Positions 23,375-35,316 of a stretch of 64,000 nucleotides of DNA are shown here, one piece after another. Numbering within the stretch: the stretch's first letter is position 1; each line of letters starts with the position of its first letter. The stretch lies in assembly GCA_032622095.1 (NCBI GenBank), contig CP136065.1, positions 110,587,195-110,651,194 on the forward strand, read 5' to 3'. Both the position numbers and the translations under genes were made by a program. Under the pieces are notes generated by a model. The model searched no databases, was not told the DNA's origin, and saw nothing but the letters and a program-made list of their open reading frames with translations. This DNA comes from Siphonodentalium dalli. Taxonomy: Eukaryota; Mollusca; Scaphopoda; Gadilida; Siphonodentaliidae.

Positions 23375-24895
23375 CTGTAGCTCAACTTGGAAAGGGCATA
23401 CTGTTTGTGTTACAGTCAATGTAGTGATTAAGAATGTGGAAAGTTGAAAGGCCTAGTTATGCAAAGAGTTTAATCCAAGATGGCCGCTGGCAGCCATGTT
23501 TTTTTGCCGAATGACCCCAAAAATACTCGTGCCCATTTACATGTCATTGTTAACATCCATAACAAATTTCATAATGATCCGACAAAAGACACGACCTGTA
23601 GCCTGTGTCAAAGGATTTAGTCATGTAAAGAGTAAAATACAAGATGGCTGCTGGCAGCCATGTTTTCTGGCCTAATGACGTCAAAATGACTCCTTTCCCA
23701 TCTACATCTCATTGTTGACATCCATGACAAATCTCATGATGATCATACCAAAAATACGACATGTAGCCCGTGCCAAAGGATTTTGTCATGCAAAGAGTAA
23801 AATCCAAGATGGCTGCTGGCGGAGATGTTTTTTGGCCGAACGACCCCAAAATTACTTGTTCCCATCTACCGGTACATGTCAATATTAACATCCATGACAA
23901 ATTTAATGATGATCAGACGTACAGTACGACATGTAGCCCATGCTAATAGATTGAATTGTGAAATCCAAGATGTCCACTTGTGACCATGTTTTTTGCCGAA
24001 TGACCCCAAAATGACTCGTTCCCATCTACATGTCAATGTCAACAGCCGTTACAAATTTCATAATGATCCGACCAAAGGTAGGACATATAGCCCGTGCCAA
24101 AGGATTTAGTCAAACAAAGAGTAAAATCCAAGATGGCTGCTGGCGGCCATGTTATTTGGCCGAAGGACACCAAAATGACTCATTCCCATCTACATGTCAA
24201 TATTAACATCCATGACAAATTTCATGACCAAAGCTACGACCTGTAGCCCGTGCCAAAGGATTTAGTCATGCAAAGAGTAAAATCTAAGATGGCTGCTGGC
24301 CTGTGCTAATTGATTGAATTTTGAAATCCAAGATGGCCGCTGGCAGCCATGTTTTTTGGCCGAACAACCCCAAAATGATTTGTTCCCATCTACATATCAA
24401 TGTTAACGCCCATGACAAATTTCATGCTGGTCGGACCAACTGTACGACCTGTAGCCCATACCAAAGATTTAGTCATGCAAAGAGTAAAATCCAAGATGGC
24501 TACTGGCGGTCATGTTTTATGGCCAAATGACCCAAAAAATGACTCGTTCCTACCTACGTCTCCATATTAACATCCATAACAAATTTCATTATGATGCGAC
24601 CAAAGGTAATACCCGTAGCCCTGCCAAAGTATTTAGTTATGCAAAGAGTAAAATCCAAGATGGATGCTGGCGCCCATGTTTTTTGGCCGACTGACCTGGA
24701 CTGACCCCAAAATAATTCATTCCTATCTATATGTCAATATTAACATAAAGGACAAATTTCATGATGATCAGACAAACAGTAGGGCATGTAGCCCATGATA
24801 ATGGATTTAATTTTGAAATCCAAGATGGCCGCTGGCAGCCATGTTTTTTTGCTGAATGACCCCAAAATGGCTCATTTCCCATGTATCGTTGACGC
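23375..24895 (+). repeat. Tandem array of ~164-bp satellite-like repeats, about nine units
   Basis: The landmark AAGATGG recurs at about 23478, 23641, 23806, 23967, 24130, 24287, 24329, 24493, 24657 and 24822. Spacing is 157-165 bp except for one 42-bp step, which is an internal deletion. Each unit reads AAATCCAAGATGGC, a GC-rich centre and GCCATGTTTT, then a GACCCCAAAATGAC block and a CATGACAAATTTCATGA block. The left edge carries GTAGCTCAACTTGGAAAGG, also present beside the same repeat at 40170 and 40900 in the large palindrome. Open frames in the array are by-products. Confidence 0.85.
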
Positions 24896-26303
24896 CTCCA
24901 CACCCACACACACACGGAAACCAAACCATAGCAAGAGTTCAAACTTTACAAAGTAAAGTTGAGTTAATAAGGCTGGTTGCATATAGCCCCAAATTCAATT
25001 TCATAACCAATCACTGGTTATCCGTTCCATGACTGGAGCTTCATGAAAATTTGCGAAAAGCCTCACATCTATTTAGAAGAGAATATTTTTGGCCTAACAC
25101 TATATATTTACCTCATCCTTGTAAGCCAGTGCACTTATATATATGAGGCTCCGTATGGGACACTCGCAAACACCGTAAGAGAATGCACTGTAGTGATGTG
25201 CGGTTTTATGGTTTCTCTGTTTTCTTTCGGTTTTACACGCCCGCACAAAATTTCAGTGCGATCTGGCCATTAGTTCCCGAGAAACCAGTCTGTCCATGCA
25301 GATATGACATTATAACGTCAAAATGCGACAATGGAAATAAACCAGATCCAGACCATGTTACATGAAGTGCCGAAATACATACATGTACCATTGTCCATGC
25401 CAAATTTCATTGCAGTCAGTGCAGATATGTGGACAGCTAGATGGAACATACAACTATGATCAAAGTAATTGACTTGAAAAAAAATGGGGTGATAACACGG
25501 TATTACCGGTAGTATACGGTAACAGAAATAATATTATATTATAGACAAACCTTGTTCTTAAACCAATCATAAATATCGCGTAAATTGCAGCATGTTATTA
25601 GTACTCTGTGTTATGTAAACAAACGCCATGGTATGTAAACAAACAGTACATGTACATGTACGTAATGAGTATGCGATAAGAAAAAACACTCACCGAGGAG
25701 ACGCCCATTATTTGAAATTTTGTTAGAAATTCCCACAAGTTGATTACAAAATACAGCTACCGGTATACATGTAGCTGTCGCTTATCTTCACCTCTCAAGA
25801 TTTTTGTGTTGAATGGGTCACCATGAATCACTCTCGACCTGAACAATCGCCACGATGTTGCATGTTTTGCTTATTGCTCACTATCAACATGTATGTGCTG
25901 TACATGTATATAAACAAACGCTCGGCTCATACAAAGTGTGTTTTGTGAATAATAATAATGCATTCATAATATGATCATTATTCTATACTTTTAGTACATT
26001 CTTGCGGAAATGTTAATAATTTGGTAACTGTAATCCACTAATCTGTTACATGTATTTTTAAATTACAACATATAATGAAGGCCATCCATGTCATTAAGTT
26101 CCACAGATATGAGGAAAATCACTGCATTTTATTTTCATCCCTGCAAACCGGGACCGCATGCGTCATGGTGCAACCAAGGTACCGGCACACACAGTATTCA
26201 AGCGGTAATCTTACTCCGATGTTGCAGGTTACAGCAGTATATTTATATACAGCTACTATCGCTACCGATTTCCCCATAGCGTTACGGTAGACACGCCCCC
26301 TGA
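24896..26303. other. Intergenic, no gene seen
   Basis: Includes a degraded piece at about 25190-25450 (CAAAATTTCAGTGCGATCTGG and a second CAAATTTCATTGCAGTCAG) that resembles HINE-type repeat-core wording, but no element edge could be defined. TACATGTACATGTA occurs at about 25648-25661. Confidence 0.45.
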
Positions 26304-26304
26304 G

Positions 26305-26379
26305 TCAATGTGTTCATAAACCTATGAACGTAACGTGACGTCACTTTCAATGTCGTTCATAGGTTTATGAACACATTGA
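26305..26379. repeat. Perfect 26-bp stem hairpin with 23-nt loop
   Basis: 26305-26330 and 26354-26379 are exact reverse complements; the stem starts TCAATGTGTTCATAAACC. The loop contains GTGACGTCAC. A mutated relative lies at about 46825-46890, and both are followed by sequence containing TTGTCGGACATGA. Confidence 0.85.
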
Positions 26380-27154
26380 TCCCGGAAATCACCGGCGATT
26401 GTCGGACATGAACGACTTCTTAATTGACTATTCAGCACGTCCGGATTTGGCAAGCAATTTGTTTTGGTCAATAATCAGTGTAGTTACCCTGCACCTAAAA
26501 CTCATCTCCCCTGATGAGAAATAGAAAACAGCTGAAATCATTCCCAAAATTCACCCGTTATGGCTCCCAGAACGCAACAGAATTCAAACTAAAAATGTAT
26601 TTTCAATGAAAGGGGAATAACTCTATCTTCAAAATGTAGTTATTCCCATCCATTGGAAATAATACACTTTGAGCAACAAAACCAGATGAAACTTAAGCAC
26701 AAAAACACGTCGGTAACTCACAAAAAACAACATGTTTACAGTTTATTACACCGGATAAGTTGATAATACAATGAGAGCTTCCTATTTCAAATGGTGTGTA
26801 ATATGACTTATATTATAGATATGTGATTTGGGGGTTCGAAAGGCCTGGGCCTTTAATGTTGATGTTTCTTTCAAGTACAGATTGCCAGTTCGGCAGATTG
26901 TATCTCTTACATGTAATTTATTTCAGTCACGCAGTCATCGTGTTTTCAAATGTCCATAATAAACGATAAACTGATACTGTCTTCTTGCTATTAATAACCG
27001 ACATCTGGGACAATTTGGGAATTAGAATGGGGTGTATAATTGTACTATATATGTGAATACTAGCGAAAGTATTTTTCATTCCTTGTGTGGTTTTTGTGGG
27101 TGGGGGGTGCAAATTTTGATTCATTTCTGGTTAAGTACGCCCAGAATAGAAAAC
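26380..27154. other. Intergenic, no gene seen
   Basis: No coding region, repeat array or element edge is supported. Confidence 0.45.
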
Positions 27155-27270
27155 GTCGGAATAGCGAACCTTCGGAATAGCGAACCTTCGGAATAATGAA
27201 CCTTCGGAATAATGAATCTTCGTAATAATGAACCTTCGGAATAATGAACCTTCGGAATAGAGAACCCTAC
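27155..27270 (+). repeat. 16-bp minisatellite, seven units
   Basis: Seven consecutive units of CGGAATAATGAACCTT with variants at positions 8-9 (GC or AT) and a few single changes. It is a simple tandem expansion. Confidence 0.9.
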
Positions 27271-27591
27271 ACTTATTACTGGGATGACACCACGCTAGAG
27301 GTGGTCAATTACTTTTAAGTACCGGTACCGGTATAGCTGGACATACATTTAAATGTAATGAAGAGGGAGAGGGTCAGAGACACATTCGCATTTATATATT
27401 AGATACAGGAATTGTATTAATGTGCAATTACATGTACATGTAGCACACTGTGAACTTTACACGACTTTGAAGTTGCCGATATTGTTTCAGTGTCAAATTA
27501 TAAACTCCACACATCACCTGGTCTCTGGCCGCAATGATTGGCATTACACATGGAGGTATGAAGTGCAGTGATTATCCTTAATATATAAAAA

Positions 27592-27708
27592 ATGAACGGC
27601 GGTTTTAATGTGGTCATGGGACCGCTGGAACAAATTTGCTGGATTTTTATTGCTGTCAAAACCCATGACCACATTCAAGTCGCCATTTGCATCTTTCTCA
27701 AAACATAT
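27592..27708. repeat. Imperfect inverted repeat of a dispersed hairpin family
   Basis: GGCGGTTTTAATGTGGTCAT at the left pairs imperfectly with ATGACCACATTCAAGTCGCC at the right. Related sequence occurs at 61945-62080 and 62410-62455 with the words AATGAACGGC, GGTTTCAATG and CATGGGATTTTGA in either orientation. Confidence 0.6.
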
Positions 27709-27820
27709 ACCGGTATATCTGGATCATTATTCCTCCATGTTGCCTTTATTGGCGGACGCTACTTAAAACAATACCGTAACGGCGCCCATCACAGGAATTG
27801 ATTGTGTTTGCTTTTGCATA

Positions 27821-28232
27821 CACATGTACCCCGCTGGACAAAACAAGTGTCCATTGGCACCGCAGTGTATTTGTCGTTCGGCCGCGGTGTCAGAGTTTGT
27901 AACTGCAGTTGAGTACTGCGGCCGAACGGAAAGTACACCATGGTCAAAAGGCAACTACATGTACAACGCGGCCGAATGGCATGTCACAGTACACGATGGT
28001 CATATTTCTGGTTTGTATCGTCTTTTTTCAGTTTAATAAACGTACACCGCGGCAACTACACCATGGCCGAATGGCAAGTACACCGATGCCCATCTGTAGT
28101 TAGCCGGTGGAGTAGCAGTGTAGTTGCATTTCGGTAGCAGTGGTAGCGCTAACCGCACCGCGTTTGGCAACACTAACCGCACCGCGGTTAACTTAAGTGA
28201 ACACTTGTTTTGTCCAGCAGGGTACATATGCA
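27821..28232. mobile_element. Short inverted-repeat element (MITE-like), family unknown
   Basis: The left end CATGTACCCCGCTGGACA and the inward reading of the right end CATATGTACCCTGCTGGACA match, and both continue with AAACAAGTGT. The interior is GC-richer than its surroundings, with several GCGGCCGAA and CAACTACACC words in both orientations. No target duplication was identified. Confidence 0.55.
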
Positions 28233-29100
28233 GGAACGTGACTATAGCTAGAGTAGGGCCATGCGAATGGGGTCTAAAATTCCGCAGATTCGCAGTCAGA
28301 TATTGAATAATAAAAGCGCCTTATGATTCGCCACAGATACATCATTGTAAACATGTACTGAGATAGCGGCATAATAAAATTGTCTCTTTATTCTACCAGT
28401 AGCGGCAAAATAGCCTCAGCCACTCCTCGTCAACGAGGACATATCGTATAATATGTATCTAGGCCTAAAGGTTATATTAAAATCGAAAATAGTTTTCCAG
28501 TTTCGATTTACACAGCATTTGATTTGTGGTGAATTTTCTCTCAAATTGTGTATAAATACAAGAAATACGACTTACCGAACTCAGAATTAATAACATGAAG
28601 AGTTCCAATAGCCGTGAATAGGAATTGTAACTGTCAAATCCCTTAATTAGTTTAAACGATGTGTAATTTTCAGAATTTGGAACACCGAACAGAAAATAGT
28701 CAACAAACAACAATCTCCGTCAGCCGTCCACGACCTTGTCTTCTCTTCGTAAATTCCTGTGCTAAATATCGCAGCACCTCCGATTCGGTTGAGCCATAGT
28801 AAATTTGATTTCATAAAGTATGAATTTCATACGATTATCAGTAATGCACACTCATTCAGCCGCGGATATGATGATTAAAATTTCCAACTTCAACGCTTCA
28901 AAAAAAATTACTGGAACAATAACGCATGCGCGTTGTCCTCATTTTCTGCTTCCGTTATGTCGGTTATGACACCGTGAAACTAAATTCAAAATCGCGGAGC
29001 ATCGAAGCCAATAGGAATATCATATGGTGTTGAGCACTGTCTGCCTTGAGCAGCGAAGTCTGAGTATGTTATAAATATTATTTAATTTTATTTCTACAGA
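28233..29100. other. Intergenic, no gene seen
   Basis: No supported coding region or repeat. Confidence 0.45.
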
Positions 29101-29367
29101 AACAATTCCATGCACATAAACTCGTTGGTGGCGACTGTAGAAGAAACTCTTAATCAGGAGGAACCTGACACAAAATTACGTTTGCATTGCATATATGCCC
29201 TAGAGTTATTTCCTGACAAGAAAATTGTTCTGAGAATATGTATAGAATATGTAGCTAGCACATGTCGTCGATTAAACTATTTATGTCCGTGGGGGCTATT
29301 TGATGAATATCTATTGGGCGAGGCTCTGCCGAGTCCAATAGATGACATATCCCCCGATCGAACATAA
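29101..29367 (+). CDS. Short open frame with a splice-acceptor-like start, unidentified
   Basis: An 85-codon frame starts at an ATG at 29110. Ten bases upstream is a good acceptor-like sequence, TTTTATTTCTACAG, at about 29086-29099, and the frame stays open to that AG, so it could be an exon. The peptide is mildly acidic and helical-looking (ATVEETLNQEEPDTKLRLHC) and ends at a stop at 29367. I recognise no family. It could be the end of an unknown gene or chance. Confidence 0.2.
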   Translation, partial: NNSMHINSLVATVEETLNQEEPDTKLRLHCIYALELFPDKKIVLRICIEYVASTCRRLNYLCPWGLFDEYLLGEALPSPIDDISPDRT

Positions 29368-30157
29368 ACAGTTTAAGCGACAACATTAGCTGAATATTTG
29401 ATTTATCAATCGCACAAAACTTGTATTTTCTGTAATTTTCCTCAGTTTTAGATTCGTTACTTCGATGACCTCCTTATATTTATTAGGTCAAGCAAACTAA
29501 TTAGCATTCATGGCGTGCTGGTTAGAGCGACAGTTCGTTGGGTTTTTTAAAATAGTTATTCTAAGCTTCCTTTAGCTAATGACTTATATATGTTTTAGAG
29601 CGAAACCACATATTCGTTTACGAATTTTGTATCAATTGCGGTGAATTGTGGACGATAAAAACGTCCAAAAATCACAATGACGTCATTTAGGTTGGTTGAC
29701 GTCCCTAAAATTTGCCTGCGCAATATGCGTATACAATTACGTCATGAAAGTAGTATTAACATAATAAAGCTACGTTGACCAAATAAAGCTACGTTGACTT
29801 AATAAACGTAACGTTTATTAGGCAGGCGTTATGTACATGTATGCAATAGAGGTGGTGAGCGGTGGATAAAGATATATACTGGTAATAATGCTAAGTGCGC
29901 TGGGGAGGGTGGACCAGGTTTACATTTATTCCGAGATTCCGATACATCGCAAGGGTATCAAATTGCAATTGGGTGATACAAATTTGAGCAAAGATAAAAT
30001 GAAAGCATCGATTGTGTATTGGGACAACTATTTCCTTGGGATCATCGTGGACTCTTGAAGGCAAGGTTGCAGAAGAGCTTGATGATGTGTCTTACGGAGA
30101 TGAAGAGGACAGTGGCATTGCAGATCAGTGATAATCGAGGACCACAGTATCAAGATG
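29368..30157. other. Intergenic, no gene seen
   Basis: A 22-bp word containing AAAGCTACGTTGAC occurs twice in tandem at about 29765-29800. A TGGTTAGAGCG word at about 29519 recalls a tRNA A box but has no B box partner. Confidence 0.45.
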
Positions 30158-30286
30158 GATAAACCATACAAACATATAATCGGAAGTCGCTTTCGCCAAA
30201 ACGAAAAATTCTATTTTTAGAACATAAATACTACAGAAGGATCAAAACAACACCATACAAAACAGTTTTCAGACCGGATAGACGGC
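30158..30286 (+). repeat. Part A of a repeat split by a 4.7-kb insertion
   Basis: From GATAAACCATACAAACAT to CAGACCGGATAGACGG this matches, in inverse orientation, 36933-37060. In that inverted copy the sequence continues without a break into part B, which on this side lies far away at 35011-35316. Confidence 0.75.
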
Positions 30287-31054
30287 TTTATACCACAATT
30301 GGCTATGCTACTGTGTGTATAACACCTGTTTTGTAAATTTCATCTTTACACCCTACTGTTGGTATAACGATTCCTACTATTGGTATAAATTTCTACTGTT
30401 GTGTAAATGTTTCAACGGCACTTTATGTGTTAAAAGTTTATACCCATAGTAGAACGACCCGTCATTTGACCTCTGGTGACCTCGCTGTCGAAATTTAGCC
30501 CAATTTTTCGTCACGCCCGCGCCGCGAAGTAAATACACAATTTTTCCGACTCAAAACACACTGAAATGCGATAAGTGGTCTAAAAACAGAGATATATACT
30601 ATCCAATTCCATTTACTGGGTTTACTTGTCAAAAAATGACACATTAAAGTTAGTTTAAAGATGTTTTATGCTAGGTGCATGCACCGACAAAGTACACGTT
30701 TTATACAGGTCGGCGATAGCTGTTGAAAATGTAAAAAAAAACTAAAACAAACGCACGTGTTCGTCTGCCTTTCCGTGTTTAAAACGAACGACGGCTTACA
30801 TTTTGACAACAACGTATAGATTGTTAATGGTATCTGCAATGTGGGAAATCTGAATGTGTGTTCACATCAGCTGACTGATGCCCAAGAAAGTGGCGGATCA
30901 CCGAATTTCCTAGAAATATGTATTACTACGCGTGACCCACATTCATGATAGCTTAACATATTTGGGTCACTCGGTGTACATACATGTTAACAGTCACCAA
31001 CGGAGTAGCAATACATTTACGAAGCGACCGAAGAATAATAATTATGGTATAAAC

Positions 31055-31170
31055 AAAATACACCCATAGTAGCCGAGAATAAAAAAAAATCACCACTCGT
31101 GGAATTGTGGTTTTACCACTCGCCAAAGGCTCGTGGTTAAAACCACAATACCACTCGTGGTGAAAATTTA
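31055..31170. repeat. Left end of the inverted pair enclosing the minisatellite
   Basis: ATACACCCATAGTAGCCGAG (31064) pairs with CTCAGCTACTATGGGTGTAT (about 34982). Just inside the left end, CACCACTCGTGG words form a compact palindromic cluster around 31095-31165. Confidence 0.65.
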
Positions 31171-31234
31171 ATATGAATCATACGTGACACGTAGTGGAGC
31201 AACCACACATGCTGTATCCCGAATTTGCTTTTCA

Positions 31235-33593
31235 TCACCAACGCAGGTCCCGTCATAAAATCATTAATGCTGCACCAGCACAGCTGCCGTCGTGAAATGG
31301 TTAATGCTGTACCAGCACAGATCCCATCATAAAATAGTTAAAGCTGCACCAACGCAGCTCCCGTCATTAAATAATTAATGCTGCACCAGCGCAGCTCCCG
31401 TCATGAATGAGTTAATGCAGCACCAACGCAGCTCCCGTCATTAAATAATTAATGCTGCACCAGCACAGCTCCCGTCATGAAATAATTAATGCTGCACCAG
31501 CGCAGCTCCCGTAATGAAAGGGTTAATACTCCAACACAGCTCCCGTCATAAAAATGTTAACGCTGCACCAGCACAGCTCCCATCATGAAATAATTCATGC
31601 TGCCCAACGCAGCTCCCGTCGTGAAAGAATCAATGCTGCCCCAACGCAGCTCCCGTCATGAAAGAATTAATGCTGCACCAGCACAGCTCCCGTCACCAAA
31701 GGGTTAACGCTGCACCAACGCAGCTCCCGTCATGAAAGGGTTAATGCTGCACCAACGCAGCTCCCATCATCAAATAACTAATGCTGCACCAACGCAGCTC
31801 CCGTCATGAAATAATTAATGCTGCACCAACGCAGCTCCCATAATCAAATAATTAATGCTGCACTAATGCAGCTCCCGTCATGAAATAGTTAATGCTGCAC
31901 CAACGCAGCTCCCATCATCAAATATTTAATGCTGCACCAACGCAACTCCCTTCATGGAATAATTAATGCTGCACCAACGCAACTGCCGTCAAGGAAGGGT
32001 TAATGCTGCTCCAACGCAGCTCCCATCATCAAATAATTAACGCTGCACCAACGCAGCTCCCGTCATGAAATGTATTAATACTGCACCAGCGCAGCTCCCG
32101 TCATGAAAGAGTTAATGCTGCACCAATGCAGCTCCCATCATCAAATAATTAATGCTGCACCAACGCAGCTCCCGTCATGAAATAATTAATGCCGCACCAG
32201 CGCAACTCCCGTCATGAAATAGTTATTGCTGCACCAACGCAGCTCCCGTCATGAAAGAGTTAATGCTGCACCAACGCAGCTCCCGGCATGAAAGAGTTAA
32301 TGAGCACCAATGCAGCTCCCATCATCAAATAATTAATGCTGCACCAACGCAGCTCCCGTCATGAAATAATTAATGCTGCACCAGCTCAGCTCCCGTCATG
32401 AAAGAGTTAATGCTGCACCAACGCAGCCCCCCGTCATCAAATAATTAATGCTGCACCAGCGCAGCTCCCTTCATGAGAGAGTTAATGCTGCACCAACGTA
32501 GCTCCCATCATCAAATAATTAATGCTGCACCAACGCAGCTCCCGCCATGAAAGAGTTAATGCTGCACCAACGCAGCTCCCGTCATGAATGGGTTAATGCT
32601 GCACCAACGCATATCCCGTCATGAAATAATTAATGCTGCACCAGCGCAGCTCCCGCCATGAAATAGTTAATGCTGCACCAACTCGGGCTCCCATCGTCAA
32701 ATAATTAATGCTGCACCAACGCAGCTCCCGTCATGAAATAATTAATGCCGCACCAGCGCAACTCCCGTCATGAAATAGTTATTGCTGCACCAACGCAGCT
32801 CCCATCATGAAAGAGTTAATGCTGCACCAACGCAGCTCCCGACATGAAAGAGTTAATGAGCACCAATGCAGCTCCCATCATCAAATAATTAATGCTGCAC
32901 CAACGCAGCTCCCGTCATGAAATAATTAATGCTGCACCAGTTCAGCTCCCGTCATGAAAGAGTTAATGCTGCACCAACGCAGCCCCCCCGTCATCAAATA
33001 ATTAATGCTGCACCAGCGCAGCTCCCTTCATGAGAGTTAATGCTGCACCAACGTAGCTCCCATCATCAAATAATTAATGCTGCACCAACGCAGCTCCCGC
33101 CATGAAAGAGTTAATGCTGCACCAACGCAGCTCCCGTCATGAATGGGTTAATGCTGCACCAACGCATATTCCGTCATGAAATAATTAATGCTGCACCAGC
33201 GCAGCTCCCGCCATGAAATAGTTAATGCTGCACCAACTCGGGCTCCCATCGTCAAATAATTAATGCTGCACCAACGCAGCTCCCTTCGTGAAATAATTAA
33301 TGCTGCACCAGCGCAGCTCCCGTCATGAAAGAGTTAATGCTGCACCAACGCAGCTCCCATCATCAAATATTTAATGCTGCACCAACGCAGCTCCCTTCAT
33401 GAAATAATTAATGCTGCACCAACGCAACTGCCGTCATGGAAGGGTTAATGCTGCTCCAGCACAGCTCCCCGTCATGAAAGGGTTAATGCTGCCCCAGCAG
33501 AGCTCCCGTCGTGAAATGGTTAATGCTGCACCAGCACAGCTCCCGTAATAAAAACATTAATGCTGCACTAGCTCGTCTCCCATCGTGAAAGGG
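31235..33593 (+). repeat. 37-bp minisatellite, about 64 units, with a higher-order duplication
   Basis: The unit is GCAGCTCCCGTCATGAAATA followed by ATTAATGCTGCACCAAC, with variants CATCATCAAATAATTAA and GAAAGGGTTAA. Distinctive variant units recur about 555 bp apart: ACTCGGGCTCCCATCGTCAA at 32680 and 33234, and TGCCGCACCAGCGCAACTCC at 32188 and 32746. A run of fifteen units was therefore duplicated as a block. No long open frame spans it, and it has no unique spacers, so it is not a CRISPR array. Most units contain TTAA. Confidence 0.92.
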
Positions 33594-33597
33594 TTAA

Positions 33598-34719
33598 CCC
33601 TTTGAACCCTGACGCCCTACCACGACCGAGACCCTGACCCTGGGCTCCTCGTGGGATTTTCCTTTAAATTTTATAGTGTCTTGTTGGATGATGTTGGTTA
33701 TGTTTAATTTGCGACACAGGTATGAAACTTTACAGCCCCCCCCCCCCATTGATCACTGATCATTATAAAATCGGAAGACTTTGCCACGCGGCAGCGTCTT
33801 GGTAACGGTTGCTAGGCAACTACCCCGAATTGACTGGAAAAGGCAATTATAGAATGGTATGTCATAACTCAATGCCAGTGATTGCGTTTTTGATGACGAT
33901 AATACCCTAATGTGAAATTTGAGATATATCCGACAAGAATGAAATTAATTAGTTAAGGTAGCAACGGTTGCTAATCAAGTACCACATATGAACGGATGAC
34001 ACCACTGTACTAACCATTAAGTGGTAGTGTTCCCTTAATTTATACAATATCTAGTCGCATAATGCTGTATATGTTCAATGGTGGCACCTGTTTGAAAATG
34101 TGCATACATATGTATGTTATGCATGGACCATTCTATGATCATTAAAATATAAGGACACTTTGCCACCCAATCTCTCCTTAGTAACGGTTACCAGACAACT
34201 ACCCGGCATTAGCAAGAAACTGCAATTATGATGCAGCTATATGTCCTATATATAACACCACATTTCGCTTAAAACGCATGTTTTTGTCATTTACAGCCTA
34301 TGTTCTGCGCATGCGCATATATTCCTACCCGATACTATAGCGGGTAGACATTCCATATACACACCCTGACCACCGCCGATGTCTATGGGTCATTTAAACA
34401 TATATTAGTGGGTATATGTCGTGCATAAGTACGCTATAAACCATTTATTTCGCATTTCGCTGCTCTGCGCATGCGCGAAGAAATCAACTTGATATGCGAT
34501 CGAGGCCCTTCACCATATAAATATAATTTGAACAGGCTTTTTATATTTGATATATATTAACTAGAGTTTAGACGTCGATTTGTTATTGAATCGCATAGCT
34601 ATAAACTATAAACATGTGGCGGTCATTATAATGGCCGGTTCAGCGGCCGGTATACCGGCCGCTAGGGTATATGGAGGTTCACGCAGCGGCCGGTATTCCG
34701 GCCGCTGGGGTTCAAAGGG
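33598..34719. mobile_element. piggyBac-like TTAA element inserted in a minisatellite unit
   Basis: The element begins CCCTTTGAACCCTGACGCCC and its right end reads inwards CCCTTTGAACCCCAGCGG. TTAA flanks both sides (33594-33597 and 34720-34723). Outside, the minisatellite resumes correctly (GAAAGGG-TTAA then TGTTGCACCTACGCAGC), so the target was the TTAA of a unit. Near the right end are two palindromes of the type AGCGGCCGGTATACCGGCCG, at about 34637 and 34684. No transposase frame is present. It is the sister of 41459-43697. Confidence 0.85.
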
Positions 34720-35010
34720 TTAATGTTGCACCTACGCAGCCAACATGACGTAAATGACGTCATGAGCCGTGGCATTTCATCTCGTTGTTCCACTTCCGAT
34801 TCCGCAATTTTAAACAGTTGTTAATCGGAAGTCACGTGTCAATTTCGCTAAATAGCATACACTCTTTCCTGAATTTCCTCTCATCGTATAGAAAATATAT
34901 AAAAAAATTATATGACGTCATTCACCCGCCTAAGATATAAACAACCACGCTCGCCTGCGGCGAGCTGGTGGTTGCTATTATTCTCAGCTACTATGGGTGT
35001 ATTCTATATA

Positions 35011-35316
35011 TAAACGTAAGTTTATATTGTATATACACATGTGCCGATCGCATGCGGGCTCAATTTGAGCGAAGGGCTCTTTTTATCGATAAAAACGGCC
35101 TTTGATCACTTCAGAAAATAATTTTCTCGAAAAAATCCCCTCTTCAAATGTCATTTTAACACATGTACGGCATATGTCGGAAATCCCACCCTATTGCAAC
35201 GGAGGGGCCGTTATTCGTGCAACATATAATGACATTACCTTGGCTCGGGTGTATTCACAATATGAAAGTCTATCTATTTGGACACCCCACTCGTCAGTCT
35301 CTATACGCCTAGTTGT
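35011..35316 (+). repeat. Part B of the split repeat
   Basis: From TAAACGTAAGTTTATATTG to TATACGCCTAGTTGT this matches inversely 36636-36925 with moderate divergence. Shared words include CTTCAAATGTCATTTTAACA, GACATTACCTTGGCTCGGGT and GGACACCCCACTCGTCAGT. Confidence 0.8.

Larger units (their letters stand above)
30287..35010. other. 4.7-kb block inserted between repeat parts A and B
   Basis: The block has no coding region. It contains a TATA-CC-ATAGTAG motif several times near its left side (30287-30450 and 31055-31080). An inverted ATACACCCATAGTAGC pair at 31064 and about 34985 encloses the minisatellite and the TTAA transposon. Whether the block moved as one unit or grew by several insertions cannot be told from one copy. 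Confidence 0.5.

Noticed and set aside
29512-29600. tRNA-derived SINE or tRNA gene (TGGTTAGAGCG resembles an A box)
   Set aside because: No B box or cloverleaf partner found at the right distance.
29765-29800. Twofold AAAGCTACGTTGAC repeat as a regulatory element
   Set aside because: Only two copies and no further context; too little to support a claim.
31235-33593. CRISPR-like regular repeats
   Set aside because: The 37-bp units are contiguous, with no unique spacers, and the surroundings are eukaryotic transposons. It is a minisatellite.
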